A stretch of DNA of 64,000 bases from Dermacoccus abyssi (GCF_003515945.1 NZ_QWLM01000008.1:62001-126000), one strand, 5' to 3'. Counted from the stretch's first letter, positions 17,393-26,972 are shown. Numbers and translations: made by a program. The notes: generated from the letters alone by a model not told the origin.

Positions 17393-18709
17393 ATGACCAA
17401 GCGCAGTGTTGCCGTCGCCCTCGCGGGCGTCGTCGCCTTCTCGCTGTCCGCCTGCGGTGGCACAGACTCGTCCTCGAGCAAGAGCAGCTCGAAGTCGTCC
17501 GACTCGTCCGCGTCCGGCTCGGCCGCCACGACCGGCGCTGTCAATGCGAAGGACCCCAAGCGCGACGCCAGCGCCGACCTCGTCATCTGGACCGACAGCA
17601 CCGCTGCCCCCACCGTCGCGAAGCTCGCGTCGGAGTTCGCCAAGCAGAACGGCGTCAAGGTCTCCGTCCAGACCGCGACGGACGTGCGCGGCAACTACAG
17701 CACCGCGTTCAAGGCCGGCCAGGCCCCCGACATCATCGTCGGCGCGCATGACTGGATGGGTGAGCTCGTCGCCAACGGCTCCGTCGCCCCCGTCCAGCTC
17801 TCGGCCCAGACCGCCGCCGGCTTCAACCCGGTCGCCATCACGGCGTCGAAGTACAACGGCCAGACCTACGGCGTGCCCTACGCCGTAGAGAACATGGCCC
17901 TCGTGCGCAACACGGCCTACGCCAAGGACGCCCCCAAGACGCTCGACGAGCTCATCGCCACGGGCCAGAAGGCCGTCGACGCGAAGAAGGCCACGAACGT
18001 CCTCGCCCTCGAGATGGGCAAGGTCGGCGACGCCTACCACGGTTACCCGTTCCTCTCCGCGTTCAAGGGTGGCATCTTCGGCACCAAGGCCAACGGTGAC
18101 TACGACGCGAGCAAGCTCATGGTGAACTCGCCGGAGACGCTCAAGGGCGCGAACCTCCTCGCCGACCTCGGCAAGAAGAAGGTGCTGTCGACCAACATCG
18201 ACAAGACGAACGCCGACAACCTGTTCGCCAACGGCAAGGCCGCGTATGCCATCACGGGCCCCTGGTCTCTCCCGACCTACGACAAGGCCGGCGTGAAGTA
18301 CGCCGTCAGCGCCATGCCGACCGTCACCGGTGGCGGCAAGATGACGCCGTTCCTCGGCGTGCAGATGTTCTACGTCTCCTCCAAGGCCAAGAACGCCACC
18401 GTCGCCCAGACGTTCGCGACGTCCTTCCTCACCACCGAGGCCGCGCAGAAGCGGCTCTTCGAGATCGGCAAGCGTCCGCCGGCACTCAAGGCCGCCTACG
18501 ACGCGGTCGCGAAGACGGACCCGCAGGTCGCCCAGTGGGCAGCCGCCGGTGAAGGCGCGCAGCCGATGCCGAACATCCCCGCGATGAACGCCGTCTGGCA
18601 GCCGCTCGGTCAGGCGCTGGCCGACGTCATCTCTGGCAAGTCAGCCCCGGATGCGCGCTTCAACAAGGCACAGACGGAGATTCAGGCCGCCATCAAGGCC
18701 GGTAGCTGA
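17393..18709 (+). CDS. malE: Maltose/maltodextrin-type ABC substrate-binding lipoprotein
   Basis: The 438-residue protein has a lipoprotein signal, MTKRSVAVALAGVVAFSLSACGG, with cleavage before Cys21, then a Ser-rich tether (about 24-45). The rest is a family 1 extracellular solute-binding protein: DLVIWTDSTAAPTVAKLASEFAKQNGVKV, APDIIVGAHDWMGELVANGSVAPV, YGVPYAVENMALVRNTAYA, and AAYAITGPWSLPTYDKAGVKYAVSAMPTV, strongly like maltose-binding proteins. It captures sugar outside the cell and delivers it to the permeases encoded downstream. CGGAG at 17383 is the ribosome-binding site. A hairpin separates it from malF, which would favour excess binding protein. Confidence 0.9.
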   Translation: MTKRSVAVALAGVVAFSLSACGGTDSSSSKSSSKSSDSSASGSAATTGAVNAKDPKRDASADLVIWTDSTAAPTVAKLASEFAKQNGVKVSVQTATDVRGNYSTAFKAGQAPDIIVGAHDWMGELVANGSVAPVQLSAQTAAGFNPVAITASKYNGQTYGVPYAVENMALVRNTAYAKDAPKTLDELIATGQKAVDAKKATNVLALEMGKVGDAYHGYPFLSAFKGGIFGTKANGDYDASKLMVNSPETLKGANLLADLGKKKVLSTNIDKTNADNLFANGKAAYAITGPWSLPTYDKAGVKYAVSAMPTVTGGGKMTPFLGVQMFYVSSKAKNATVAQTFATSFLTTEAAQKRLFEIGKRPPALKAAYDAVAKTDPQVAQWAAAGEGAQPMPNIPAMNAVWQPLGQALADVISGKSAPDARFNKAQTEIQAAIKAGS

Positions 18710-18718
18710 CACCTCCTG

Positions 18719-18757
18719 GCGTGAGCCGGCGACCGTGACTCGGTCACCGGCTCACGC
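18719..18757 (+). terminator. Intra-operon hairpin between malE and malF
   Basis: A 17-bp stem with one mismatch (18719-18735 with 18741-18757) and a TGACT loop lies right after the malE stop. In binding-protein operons such a hairpin usually lowers downstream transcription or protects the upstream mRNA. Confidence 0.7.
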
Positions 18758-18795
18758 CGCACCCACCCCTTCGCCTCACCCCCTGGAGAACGTTC

Positions 18796-20373
18796 ATGGC
18801 GACGCCTGCCGCCCCCGCGCAGAGTTCAGCTCTGCCTCCCGCGAAGAGCGCCCCCTGGGCGATCGCCGTCAAGTGGGTGGCCGTCGCTGCGGCCCTCGCG
18901 CTGTGCCTCTACCTCGTGACGAAGCTGGCGTCCGCCGGCTACGGTCTCGCCATCGTCGGGGTCGCCTTCGTCGCGATGGCGGTGCTCGTCGTGTACGGCA
19001 CGCGCCGCAGCGTCCCGGCCAAGTACCTGCTTCCTGGCCTGCTCCTGCTCGTCGGCCTCCAGGTATGGCCGATCGTCTACACGGCAGCCACGTCGTTCAC
19101 GAACTACGGCCAGGGCCACCTCGTCTCCAAGGAGGAGGCGACCAAGCAGAACATCGCCTATTCCGTTCAGCAGGTGCCCGGATCGCCGACCTACTCCCTC
19201 TCGGTGGCGGTCAAGGAGGGGCAGGACGTCGAGAAGGGCGAGCTGTACTTCCTGCTCGCCGACGAGAAAGGGGAGAAGCTCGTCGGTGACGTCAAGGGAA
19301 CCGCGCCGTTGACGGGCGCAACCGAAATGAGCCTCGGGCGCATCACCTCCGCCGAGGGGTTTCACATCCTCAACCTCGGCGAAGCCAACCGACGCAAGGA
19401 TCTGAGCGCCTTCGCCGTGCCCACGGACGACGGCGGCGGGATCAAGGCCAGCGGCGCAACTCAGGCCTTCGAGGGCAAGCCGGCGCTGCGTCTCGACGAG
19501 GCCAAGGACGAGCTCGTCGACAGCTCCACCGGCACCGTCTACGTCGCGAAGAACGCGCGGTGGGAGCCGAAGAACGGCAACGGTTCTCCGCTGGCCGTCG
19601 GGTGGAAGGAGAACGTCGGTCTCAAGAACTACACGAGCCTGTTCACCAACCCGACGCTGCGCTCGGGCTTCCTCGGCATCTTCGCTTGGAACATCGCCTT
19701 CGCCGTGCTCTCGGTGCTCACGACGTTCGTGCTCGGCATGCTTCTCGCCCTGCTGCTCAACGACCCGCGCATGAAGGGCAAGGCCATCTACCGCAGCCTG
19801 CTCATCCTGCCGTACGCCGTGCCCGTGTTCGTCTCGGCGCTCGTGTGGGCCTCGATGTTCAACCAGGAGTTCGGCCTCATCAACACGATGACGGGCCTCG
19901 ACATCGACTGGATGGGTGACCCGTGGGCCGCGCGCGCCGCCATCCTGCTCGTCAACCTGTGGCTTGGCTTCCCCTACATGTTCGTCGTGTGCACGGGTGC
20001 GCTGCAGTCGTTGCCCGGCGACGTCATGGAGGCCGCCCGCATCGACGGCGCCGGCCCGATCCGCACCCTGCGCTCGATCACGATGCCGCTGCTGCTCGTC
20101 GCCGTCGGCCCGCTGCTCATCGCATCGTTCGCCTTCAACTTCAACAACTTCGGCCTCATCTACCTCGTGACGAAGGGTGCTCCCTTCATCGGCGGCGACA
20201 CCCAGATCGGTTCCACGGACCTGCTCATCACGTACGCCTTCCGTCTCGCGATGGACGGCACGAGCCCGAACTTCGGCTTCGCCTCCGCGATCGCCGTCGT
20301 CATCTTCATCATCGTCGCGCTGCTGAGCTTCCCCGGCTTCCTGCGCAGCAAGGCCCTCGAGGAGGTCAACTGA
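18796..20373 (+). CDS. malF: Maltose-type ABC permease with large external loop (MalF-like)
   Basis: The 525-residue permease has about three N-terminal membrane helices (residues 18-105), then an extracytoplasmic insert of roughly 170 residues (TSFTNYGQGHLVSKEEATKQN to VAKNARWEPKNGNG), then five or so helices with the binding-protein-dependent transport domain. The EAA loop that contacts the ATPase is visible in VMEAARIDGAGPIRTLRSITMPLL. The insert corresponds in position to the P2 domain of enterobacterial MalF, which holds the binding protein. The start ATG 18796 follows GGAGAACGTTC. It overlaps the next gene as TGATG. Confidence 0.88.
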   Translation: MATPAAPAQSSALPPAKSAPWAIAVKWVAVAAALALCLYLVTKLASAGYGLAIVGVAFVAMAVLVVYGTRRSVPAKYLLPGLLLLVGLQVWPIVYTAATSFTNYGQGHLVSKEEATKQNIAYSVQQVPGSPTYSLSVAVKEGQDVEKGELYFLLADEKGEKLVGDVKGTAPLTGATEMSLGRITSAEGFHILNLGEANRRKDLSAFAVPTDDGGGIKASGATQAFEGKPALRLDEAKDELVDSSTGTVYVAKNARWEPKNGNGSPLAVGWKENVGLKNYTSLFTNPTLRSGFLGIFAWNIAFAVLSVLTTFVLGMLLALLLNDPRMKGKAIYRSLLILPYAVPVFVSALVWASMFNQEFGLINTMTGLDIDWMGDPWAARAAILLVNLWLGFPYMFVVCTGALQSLPGDVMEAARIDGAGPIRTLRSITMPLLLVAVGPLLIASFAFNFNNFGLIYLVTKGAPFIGGDTQIGSTDLLITYAFRLAMDGTSPNFGFASAIAVVIFIIVALLSFPGFLRSKALEEVN

Positions 20374-21329
20374 TGTCCGTCAGCCCCGTCAACGGGCCGG
20401 TCGCTCCCGTCGAGCCGATCGGTGACGCCGCCCGCACCGCCAACGAGGCCAAGGGCGCCCGCGCGAAGAAGCCGGTGGTTCGCGGAAGCTTCCGGGACGT
20501 GTGGTGGCGCCACGCCCTCGCGCTGCTGGCGCTCGCCTTCGCGCTGTTCCCGATCGTGTTCCTCATGTCGGCCGCATTCAACCCGGCCGGCACGCTGAGC
20601 TCGACGGGCCTGCTGCCGAGCGGCTTCTCGCTCGACAACTTCACGGCGCTGTTCACCGACGAGTCGCACCCGTTCGTCACGTGGTACAAGAACGCGCTCA
20701 TCATCGCGTTCGTCGGGTCGACCCTGTGCGTCTTCATCGGCGCCTGTGCGGCCTTCGCGTTCTCGCGCCTGCGCTTCAAGGGCCGGCGTGCGATGCTGCT
20801 GGCCCTCCTGCTGCTGCAGATGTTCCCGGCACTGCTCGCCTTCGTCGGCCTCTACATCACCTTCACGAAGATCGGCGAGGTGCTGCCGCCGTTCGGCCTC
20901 AACACGCTGTGGGGCCTCATCCTCGTCTACATGGGCGGTGCGATGGGTTCCAACGTGTGGCTGCTCAAGGGCTACTTCGACACCGTGCCGAAGGAACTCG
21001 ACGAGGCCGCGCACGTGGACGGTGCCTCACACGCCCGCGTCTTCTTCTCCCTGACGCTGCCGCTCGTGCGACCGATCCTCGTGACGGTCTTCATGGTGAC
21101 GTTCGTGGGCCTGTTCGGTGAGTTCCTGCTCGCGAGCATCTTCCTCACCGACGTGTCGAAGCAGACGCTCGGCGTGGGTCTGTACGGCATGACCTTCGGT
21201 CAGCAGCGCAACGCCCTGTTCGGGCAGTTCGCTGCGGGCGCGCTCCTGTGCTCGCTGCCCATCATGGGCCTCTACCTGGCGTTCCAGAAGCAGCTCATCG
21301 GAGGACTCACCTCGGGCTCCGTCAAGTGA
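20373..21329 (+). CDS. malG: Maltose-type ABC permease (MalG-like)
   Basis: The 318-residue permease has a cytosolic N-terminus (about 45 residues) and six predicted membrane helices from WWRHALALLALAFALFPIVFLMSAAF onward. The EAA loop ELDEAAHVDGASHARVFFSLTLPLVRPIL near residues 207-235 contacts the ATPase. It forms the heterodimeric channel with the MalF-like protein. The ATG overlaps the stop of the previous gene (TGATG); the frame is open further upstream but that part lies inside malF. A hairpin follows. Confidence 0.9.
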   Translation: MSVSPVNGPVAPVEPIGDAARTANEAKGARAKKPVVRGSFRDVWWRHALALLALAFALFPIVFLMSAAFNPAGTLSSTGLLPSGFSLDNFTALFTDESHPFVTWYKNALIIAFVGSTLCVFIGACAAFAFSRLRFKGRRAMLLALLLLQMFPALLAFVGLYITFTKIGEVLPPFGLNTLWGLILVYMGGAMGSNVWLLKGYFDTVPKELDEAAHVDGASHARVFFSLTLPLVRPILVTVFMVTFVGLFGEFLLASIFLTDVSKQTLGVGLYGMTFGQQRNALFGQFAAGALLCSLPIMGLYLAFQKQLIGGLTSGSVK

Positions 21330-21343
21330 GTGTCCCGCCACCC

Positions 21344-21386
21344 GCCACTGCCGCCGGGCGCCTCACGGCCTCGGCGGCAGTGGCGT
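21344..21386 (+). terminator. Terminator after the maltose-type permease operon
   Basis: CGCCACTGCCGCC (21344-21356) pairs perfectly with GGCGGCAGTGGCG (21374-21386). The 17-nt loop is long but the stem is strong. Confidence 0.65.
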
Positions 21387-21469
21387 CTCCCGTCGAAGGT
21401 CGAGACACATCATTTCGGAGGGAGGCGCGAACTGTACGGTCGACGTACGCGTCGAGTTCGGGGGGAGAC

Positions 21470-22507
21470 ATGGCGAACGTGCATGGCGAGGGGGGCTCGC
21501 CGCTGCGACTGTTGGAGATCGCGGAGGCGGCTGGGGTGTCGCAGGCGACCGTGAGCCGAGTGCTCAACAACAAGTCGGGCGTCGCCGAGGCCACCCGACA
21601 GAGCGTCCTCACCGCGGTCGACGTGCTCGGGTACTCGCGCCCCTCGAACCTGCAGCGTGCGGGCACTGGGGCGATCGGCCTCGTCGTGCCCGAGCTCGAC
21701 AACCCGATCTTTCCGGCCCTCGCCCAGGCCGTGACGACCCGACTCGCCGCGGAGGGGTACACGGCGGTTCTGTGCCCGACGAGCGCCGGTGGGGTGCAGG
21801 AGGATGAGTACCTGTCGATGCTGCTGGGACGCGGCATCGCCGGGCTCATCCACGTCTCGGGTCGCCACGCCGACACGACGGCGTCGATCGCGCGCCATCA
21901 GGAACTCGTCGCGCAGGGCCTGCCCGTCGTCCTCGTCAACGGCCACCGCGACGACCTCGCCGTCACGTCGTTGTCGACTGACGACCGCGTCGCGGTGCGC
22001 CTCGCCGTCAGCCACCTGCTGAGTCTGGGGCACCGCCGGCTCGGTCTGGCCGTCGGGCCGGCACGCTACACCCCGTCGATCCGCAAGCTGACGGCATTCC
22101 GCGACGCCGCGGCCGAGTTCGGGTTCGAGGCGCTCGTCGAACACACGTGGTTCAGCGTCGAGGGCGGCGAACTCGCGGGAGCGCAGCTCACCGCGCGGGG
22201 CGCGAGCGGCATCATCTGCGGCTCGGACCTCATGGCGCTCGGCGTCATCCGCGGAGCGCGCCACGCGGGCTTGGACGTGCCGAGGGATCTCTCCGTCGTC
22301 GGATTCGACGGCTCGGCGATGACGGAGCACACCTCGCCGCCGCTGACGACGGTGCGCCAGAACGTCCCCGCACTCGCCGACGGCGCCGTCGACACGCTGC
22401 TCGACCAGATCCGTGGGCTCGCAGCGGCCGCGCCGTGCGCCCGTGAGCTGGTGCTCGCGCCCGACCTCGTCGTGCGCGCCTCTACCGGCCCGCCTCCGGT
22501 GCGCTGA
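21470..22507 (+). CDS. LacI-family transcriptional regulator
   Basis: The 345-residue protein has the LacI helix-turn-helix and hinge LLEIAEAAGVSQATVSRVLNNKSGVAEATRQSVL (residues about 13-46) and a periplasmic-binding-protein-like sugar domain (GAIGLVVPELDNPIFPALAQAV to ICGSDLMALGVIRGARHAGLDVPRDLSVVGFDG). The start ATG 21470 follows GGGGGAG. Placed right after the maltose-type operon, it is the likely repressor for it, and the cre-like site in the malE promoter is a fitting target. The sugar effector is unknown. Its 3' end overlaps the convergent otsB by 26 bp. Confidence 0.92.
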   Translation: MANVHGEGGSPLRLLEIAEAAGVSQATVSRVLNNKSGVAEATRQSVLTAVDVLGYSRPSNLQRAGTGAIGLVVPELDNPIFPALAQAVTTRLAAEGYTAVLCPTSAGGVQEDEYLSMLLGRGIAGLIHVSGRHADTTASIARHQELVAQGLPVVLVNGHRDDLAVTSLSTDDRVAVRLAVSHLLSLGHRRLGLAVGPARYTPSIRKLTAFRDAAAEFGFEALVEHTWFSVEGGELAGAQLTARGASGIICGSDLMALGVIRGARHAGLDVPRDLSVVGFDGSAMTEHTSPPLTTVRQNVPALADGAVDTLLDQIRGLAAAAPCARELVLAPDLVVRASTGPPPVR

Positions 22508-23366
22508 CGGCGCCCTCCCCAGCGTCGGCGTCGTCTCGGACGTCGGCGTCGTCTCGTGGCGCGTAGCGCCGCGCCTTCGTCAGCGCGCCGAGCAGAGCGT
22601 CGAGCAGCGTCGGGACGTCGGTGCAGCCGGGGACGCGGTGCGCTGCGGCGGTGTCGCCGTCGCCGACCTTGACGCCGATGTCGCTTCCCGCGCGCAGCGT
22701 CGTGAACACCGTCTCGTCGGTGACGTCGTCGCCGAGGTAGAACGTCGCACGCAGGTTGCGCTCGGCGGCGAGGGCCGCGAGTGCCGCACCCTTCGACACG
22801 TCGAGCACCGACAGTTCGACGACGGCCTTGCCGCGCATCGCGTGGACGCCCGGGACATCCTGCGAGACGGCGAGCGCCGCGCAGGTCGCGCGCTCAGCCT
22901 CGTCCTCGTCCATGCCGCGGGTGTGCAGGACGACGCCGGCCGGCTTGTACTCGACGCGTGTCGCGGGCAGTCGTTCGGCGATCGTGTCGAGCGCGTGGGT
23001 GGCCCCGTCGAGGGCGGCGCGCTCGACGTCGCTCAGCGCGCTGCCGCCCGAGGCGGCGGAGCCGAGGGTGGTCGAGATCTCTGCGCCGTGGCTGCCGATG
23101 AGGACAATGGGGGAGGACTCGTCGATCCCCGTCAGCGCGCGCAGGGTGGCGAGGTCCCGACCCGATGCGAGCGCGACGCTCACGCCCGGTAGCGCCGCCA
23201 TCGCACTGAGTGCCTCGATCGTGCCCGGTTGCGGGCGGGCGCTCGCGGGGTCGAGGACGATCGGCGCGAGCACCCCGTCGAAGTCGGAGGCGACGAGTAC
23301 GTCACCGCGGCGCGCGAAACCATCCAGCTCCTTGCGTGACGGCGGCCGCAGCGGCGTCGCGGTCAC
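22482..23366 (-). CDS. otsB: Trehalose-6-phosphate phosphatase
   Basis: OtsB removes phosphate from trehalose 6-phosphate to give trehalose, a compatible solute. The 294-residue HAD-family protein has the nucleophile motif VASDFDGVLAPIV, IGSHGAEI, MRGKAVVELSVLDVSKGAAL (cap and substrate contact, with the Lys), and FYLGDDVTDETVF (metal-binding Asp pair). The C-terminal 25 residues are acidic and probably disordered. The start GTG 23366 overlaps the otsA stop as GTGA, so phosphatase and synthase are made together. Confidence 0.93.
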   Translation of the reverse strand: MTATPLRPPSRKELDGFARRGDVLVASDFDGVLAPIVLDPASARPQPGTIEALSAMAALPGVSVALASGRDLATLRALTGIDESSPIVLIGSHGAEISTTLGSAASGGSALSDVERAALDGATHALDTIAERLPATRVEYKPAGVVLHTRGMDEDEAERATCAALAVSQDVPGVHAMRGKAVVELSVLDVSKGAALAALAAERNLRATFYLGDDVTDETVFTTLRAGSDIGVKVGDGDTAAAHRVPGCTDVPTLLDALLGALTKARRYAPRDDADVRDDADAGEGAVSAPEAGR

Positions 23367-24778
23367 GACGCGGCCTGCGTCGACGGCGCCTTCGGAGCGG
23401 CCTCGAGGCTCGCGAGGTAGTTCTTCGCCCACTGCTGCACCGAGTTCTCGCTCACGAGGGCACGCATCGAGTCCATGCGCTGACGACGCTGGGGCGCCGG
23501 CGCGTCGACGGCCTTCATGATCTGCTGCTTGAGACCCGCGATGTCGTGCGGGTTGCACAGGTAGGCGTCGCTCAGCTCCGTCGCGGCGCCGGCGAACTCG
23601 GACAGCACGAGCGCCCCGTCGTCGGCGCAGCACGTCACGTACTCCTTCGCGACGAGATTCATGCCGTCGCGCAGCGGCGTGACGAGCATGATGTCGGCGG
23701 CCGCGAACATCGCCGCCATCTCCTCGCGGTCGAACGAGCGGTGCAGGTACGTGAGCGCCGTCGCGCCGATGCTCGAGAAGTCACCGTTGATACGCCCGAC
23801 CGTCAGCTCGATCTGGTCGCGCAGATCCATGTACGCCTTGACGCGCTCGCGGCTCGGCGTCGCGACCTGGATAAGTTTGTGCTTGCTCGGGTCGAGGCGC
23901 TCGTCGGCGAGCAGTTCGCCGAACGCCTTGAGGCGGTGACGGATGCCCTTCGTGTAGTCGAGGCGATCGACGCCCAGCAGGATCTTCTCCGGGTTGCCGA
24001 GCTGCTCGCGGATCTCACGCGCCCGCGCCTGCACCGAATCCGACTCGACGATCTCGCGCAGCCCCTCGACGTCGATCGAGATCGGCACCGCGGCTGCGCG
24101 CACCTGGCGTTCGCCGAGGTCGACGACGTCGCCCGTCACGTCGAGGTCGAGGTACTGACGCACCGCGCGCAGGAAGTTGCCCGCGTCCTCGGTGCGCTGG
24201 AAACCCAGGAAGTCGGCGCCGAGCAGCCCCTCGAGGATCTCCTCGCGACCCGGCAGCTGTGCGAACAGCTCGACGGCGGGGAAGGGAATGTGGTTGAACC
24301 ACCCGATGCGCAGGTCAGGGCGCAGTTCGCGCAGCATCTCCGGCACGAGTTGAAGCTGGTAGTCGTGCACCCACACGGTGGCGCCCTCTGCGGCGATGTC
24401 GGCGCACGCCTGGGCGAAGCGCTTGTTCACCGCGCGATAGGCACCACGCCAGCTGCGCTTGAACGTCGGCGTGATGATGACGTCGTGGTAGACGGGCCAC
24501 AGGGTGTCGTTGCTGTGCCCCTCGTAGTAGTCGGCGATCTCCTGTTCCGACAGGGGCACCGGGTGAAGCTGCATGCCCGCGTCGTCGAAGGGGGCGGGTG
24601 CCTCACCCGGGTCTCCCGCCCAGCCGACCCACGCGCCGTCACGTCCGCGCATCACGGCGTCCATGGCGGTGACGAGACCGCCCGGCGAACGGCGCCACCC
24701 CTCGTTTCCCTCCTCGCCGGTGACGCGGTCGACGGGTAGGCGGTTGGCGGCGACGACGAAGTCGTACGTGTGGCTCAT
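23363..24778 (-). CDS. otsA: Trehalose-6-phosphate synthase
   Basis: OtsA transfers glucose from a nucleotide sugar to glucose 6-phosphate, the first step of trehalose synthesis. The 471-residue GT20 protein shows ANRLPVDRV and SPGGLVTAMDAVM (donor loop), WVHDYQLQLVPEMLRELRPDLRIGWFNHIPFP, GVDRLDYTKGIRHRLKAFGELL, and LRDGMNLVAKEYVTC near the C-terminus, all in the usual order. It is the first gene of an otsA-otsB operon and divergent from the kinase gene at 24944. A 12-bp palindrome ATCACCGGTGAT lies between the two. Confidence 0.95.
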   Translation of the reverse strand: MSHTYDFVVAANRLPVDRVTGEEGNEGWRRSPGGLVTAMDAVMRGRDGAWVGWAGDPGEAPAPFDDAGMQLHPVPLSEQEIADYYEGHSNDTLWPVYHDVIITPTFKRSWRGAYRAVNKRFAQACADIAAEGATVWVHDYQLQLVPEMLRELRPDLRIGWFNHIPFPAVELFAQLPGREEILEGLLGADFLGFQRTEDAGNFLRAVRQYLDLDVTGDVVDLGERQVRAAAVPISIDVEGLREIVESDSVQARAREIREQLGNPEKILLGVDRLDYTKGIRHRLKAFGELLADERLDPSKHKLIQVATPSRERVKAYMDLRDQIELTVGRINGDFSSIGATALTYLHRSFDREEMAAMFAAADIMLVTPLRDGMNLVAKEYVTCCADDGALVLSEFAGAATELSDAYLCNPHDIAGLKQQIMKAVDAPAPQRRQRMDSMRALVSENSVQQWAKNYLASLEAAPKAPSTQAAS

Positions 24779-24834
24779 CGGATTGCTGGCTCCCCGTATT
24801 CGCTGGTGCTCGCCCGGCGACGAACTCCCGCTCG

Positions 24835-24846
24835 ATCACCGGTGAT
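24835..24846. promoter_or_regulatory. Palindrome between otsA and the kinase gene
   Basis: ATCACCGGTGAT is a perfect 12-bp palindrome in the divergent gap, the size of a dimeric repressor half-turn site. No family was recognised. Confidence 0.3.
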
Positions 24847-24931
24847 TCGAGGTTATCGCGCCTCGGTGACGAACGGGTTGCCACCGCGTGACACGGGCAC
24901 GCCGATACAGCGGAAGTTCAAGGAGGCGCCC

Positions 24932-24937
24932 TACGGT
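24932..24937 (+). promoter_or_regulatory. -10 element of the leaderless kinase gene
   Basis: TACGGT ends exactly 6 nt before ATG 24944. Confidence 0.5.
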
Positions 24938-24943
24938 GGGGTC

Positions 24944-26899
24944 ATGACGCCTCTCGACAACGCTGGTGACGCCCGACGCGGCGGGCACCGTCTGCCCCGT
25001 CCGCGCCGCGCCGAAGCCGACGAGTCGACCCAGCGCACCACGTGGGGAGCAGCAGCGGATGGCGACGCCACGCGGGCGGCGCCGCCGCGCGATCGTGACG
25101 ACGAGGCCACCCGCGTCAGTTCACGCCGCCCGGAGGGGAACGACCGGATGGTGGGGCGCTTCGAGCTCGCGGAGAAGATCGGTGAGGGCGGCATGGGCGT
25201 CGTGTACCGAGCCATCGACACCGCCGACCCGCGTCGTCGTGAGGTCGCCGTCAAGGTTCTTCGCCCGCACATCGCCTACGACCCCGATGCGCGCACGCGT
25301 CTCGCGCGCGAGGTCGACACGCTCGAGCGCGTCCACCACCCCAACGTCGCTGCCGTCATCACCGCCGATCCGCACGGCGAGCGTCCCTACATCGCCACCG
25401 AGTACGTACCCGGTGACCCCCTCGACAAGGTGGTCGACGAGCGCGGTCCCCTGGGCGCGGAGGAGATGGCCGATCTCGGACGCAGCCTCGCGGAGGCTAT
25501 TCGGGCCATCCACGCGGCGGGTGTCGTCCACCGCGACCTCAAGCCGAGCAACGTGCTCATGGTGGGTCGACGCCCCGTGCTCATCGACTTCGGCATCGCG
25601 CACATCGCCGACGACGCGCGCCTCACCTCGACCGGCCTCGTCATGGGTACCCCCGGCTACCTCTCGCCGGAGCTCGTCGAGGGCGCCCCGGTCTCCACGT
25701 CCACGGACTGGTGGGGGTGGGCGGCAACGCTCGCCTTCGCCGCCCAGGGGGAGCCGCCCTTCGGGCGCGGGCCGATGCCGGCCGTCCTCGACCGCGTGAC
25801 GCGGGGGCAGGCCAACCTCACCGGCGTCGACGCGCGTCTCCGGCCGCTGCTCGCGGCCGCACTCAGCCCCGTGCCGGGGGAGCGACCCTCGGCCCGCGAG
25901 GTCGTCGAGCAGATGGAGCGCTACGCCCGGGGTGAACCGACGACGGTCGTTCCGGTGCGCTCACCTGCACCTTCCACGCCCGCTCCTGCGTCCACCTCGG
26001 TCATGCCGGTGGTCGACGCCACCCGCGTCGCGCCGGTCAGCGAGCGTCCGGCCTCGCAGCGTCAGCAGCAGGCACCTCAGGGGGCGGGTGCGTACGGCCA
26101 GTTCGGACAGCCGAACGGCCAGCACCAGCAGATGCCGCCCGGCGCCCAGGGGCAGCAGGCCCGCCCGATGTCGCCGCAGCAGAACCCGTACGGGGCTCCG
26201 CAACAAACCGGGGCCCGCCCCTACGGCCCGGGTGCGGCGATCAAGGCGCAGAGCCGCCCCGGCGAGCACGACCCCCGGATCAACCTGCCTCCCCGCTCGG
26301 GCACGCTCCAGGCGATGTTCCTCCTGTGGGTCGGTGTCACCGCGCTGGTGCCCGTCGTCGGACTCGTCCTGCTCATCGTGTGGAATGTCGCGGCGCGTTT
26401 CAGCGACTCGACGATCACGCAGACCGTCCTTCGCCGCTACGAGGCCGGGCGACGAAAGAGCGACGGCGCCGTCGCCGTGGCCAGTTCGCCCTGGCATCTG
26501 CTGCGCGCTCTCGTCTCGACGCTCGCGGCCCTCGTGCTCCCCTCACTCGTCTTCGCGTGCGTCGGTTCGCTCGTGGCCATCGGCTGGGCCATGGTGCGCG
26601 GTGACGGCGTCGCACGGGCGTGGTGGGCACTGCCCATCGTCGCGGGGGCCGTGGCGGGTCAGTGGACGATGTGGCGCGGCGCCGGGTCCGTCGGCTATCG
26701 CCGGGGTTCACGTTCGGTCGTGCGGGCGCTCGTCCCGGAGTCGGCCGGCAGGATCGTGGCGCCCGCGCTCGCCGGTCTCGGCCTGTTCATGCTCGTCGGG
26801 TCGTTCATGCAAGGCGGCGACATCTCCTGGGTTCCGCTCACCGGCGGCATCACCGATCCGCTCGCGGAGTACCTGCCGGCGTCCGGCCTCGGCAACTGA
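24944..26899 (+). CDS. Membrane-anchored Ser/Thr protein kinase
   Basis: The 651-residue protein has a charged N-terminus (1-70), a Hanks-type kinase domain (about 72-330), a Pro/Gln-rich linker (about 335-450) and four predicted membrane helices to the end. Kinase motifs are complete: GEGGMGVVYRA (P-loop), VAVKVLRPH (Lys), VVHRDLKPSNVLM (catalytic loop), LIDFGIAHI (metal) and GTPGYLSPELVEG (activation segment end). Instead of external PASTA repeats it ends in a multi-helix membrane domain with short loops, so it may sense a membrane or intracellular signal. The start is ATG 24944, set by the -10 element. Confidence 0.9.
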   Translation: MTPLDNAGDARRGGHRLPRPRRAEADESTQRTTWGAAADGDATRAAPPRDRDDEATRVSSRRPEGNDRMVGRFELAEKIGEGGMGVVYRAIDTADPRRREVAVKVLRPHIAYDPDARTRLAREVDTLERVHHPNVAAVITADPHGERPYIATEYVPGDPLDKVVDERGPLGAEEMADLGRSLAEAIRAIHAAGVVHRDLKPSNVLMVGRRPVLIDFGIAHIADDARLTSTGLVMGTPGYLSPELVEGAPVSTSTDWWGWAATLAFAAQGEPPFGRGPMPAVLDRVTRGQANLTGVDARLRPLLAAALSPVPGERPSAREVVEQMERYARGEPTTVVPVRSPAPSTPAPASTSVMPVVDATRVAPVSERPASQRQQQAPQGAGAYGQFGQPNGQHQQMPPGAQGQQARPMSPQQNPYGAPQQTGARPYGPGAAIKAQSRPGEHDPRINLPPRSGTLQAMFLLWVGVTALVPVVGLVLLIVWNVAARFSDSTITQTVLRRYEAGRRKSDGAVAVASSPWHLLRALVSTLAALVLPSLVFACVGSLVAIGWAMVRGDGVARAWWALPIVAGAVAGQWTMWRGAGSVGYRRGSRSVVRALVPESAGRIVAPALAGLGLFMLVGSFMQGGDISWVPLTGGITDPLAEYLPASGLGN

Positions 26900-26972
26900 T
26901 CCGTTGACGCTTCGGGCCCCGTTCCACAGCCCACCCACAGCGCGGGCCCACAGTCGGTCGAGGCCCACGAAC

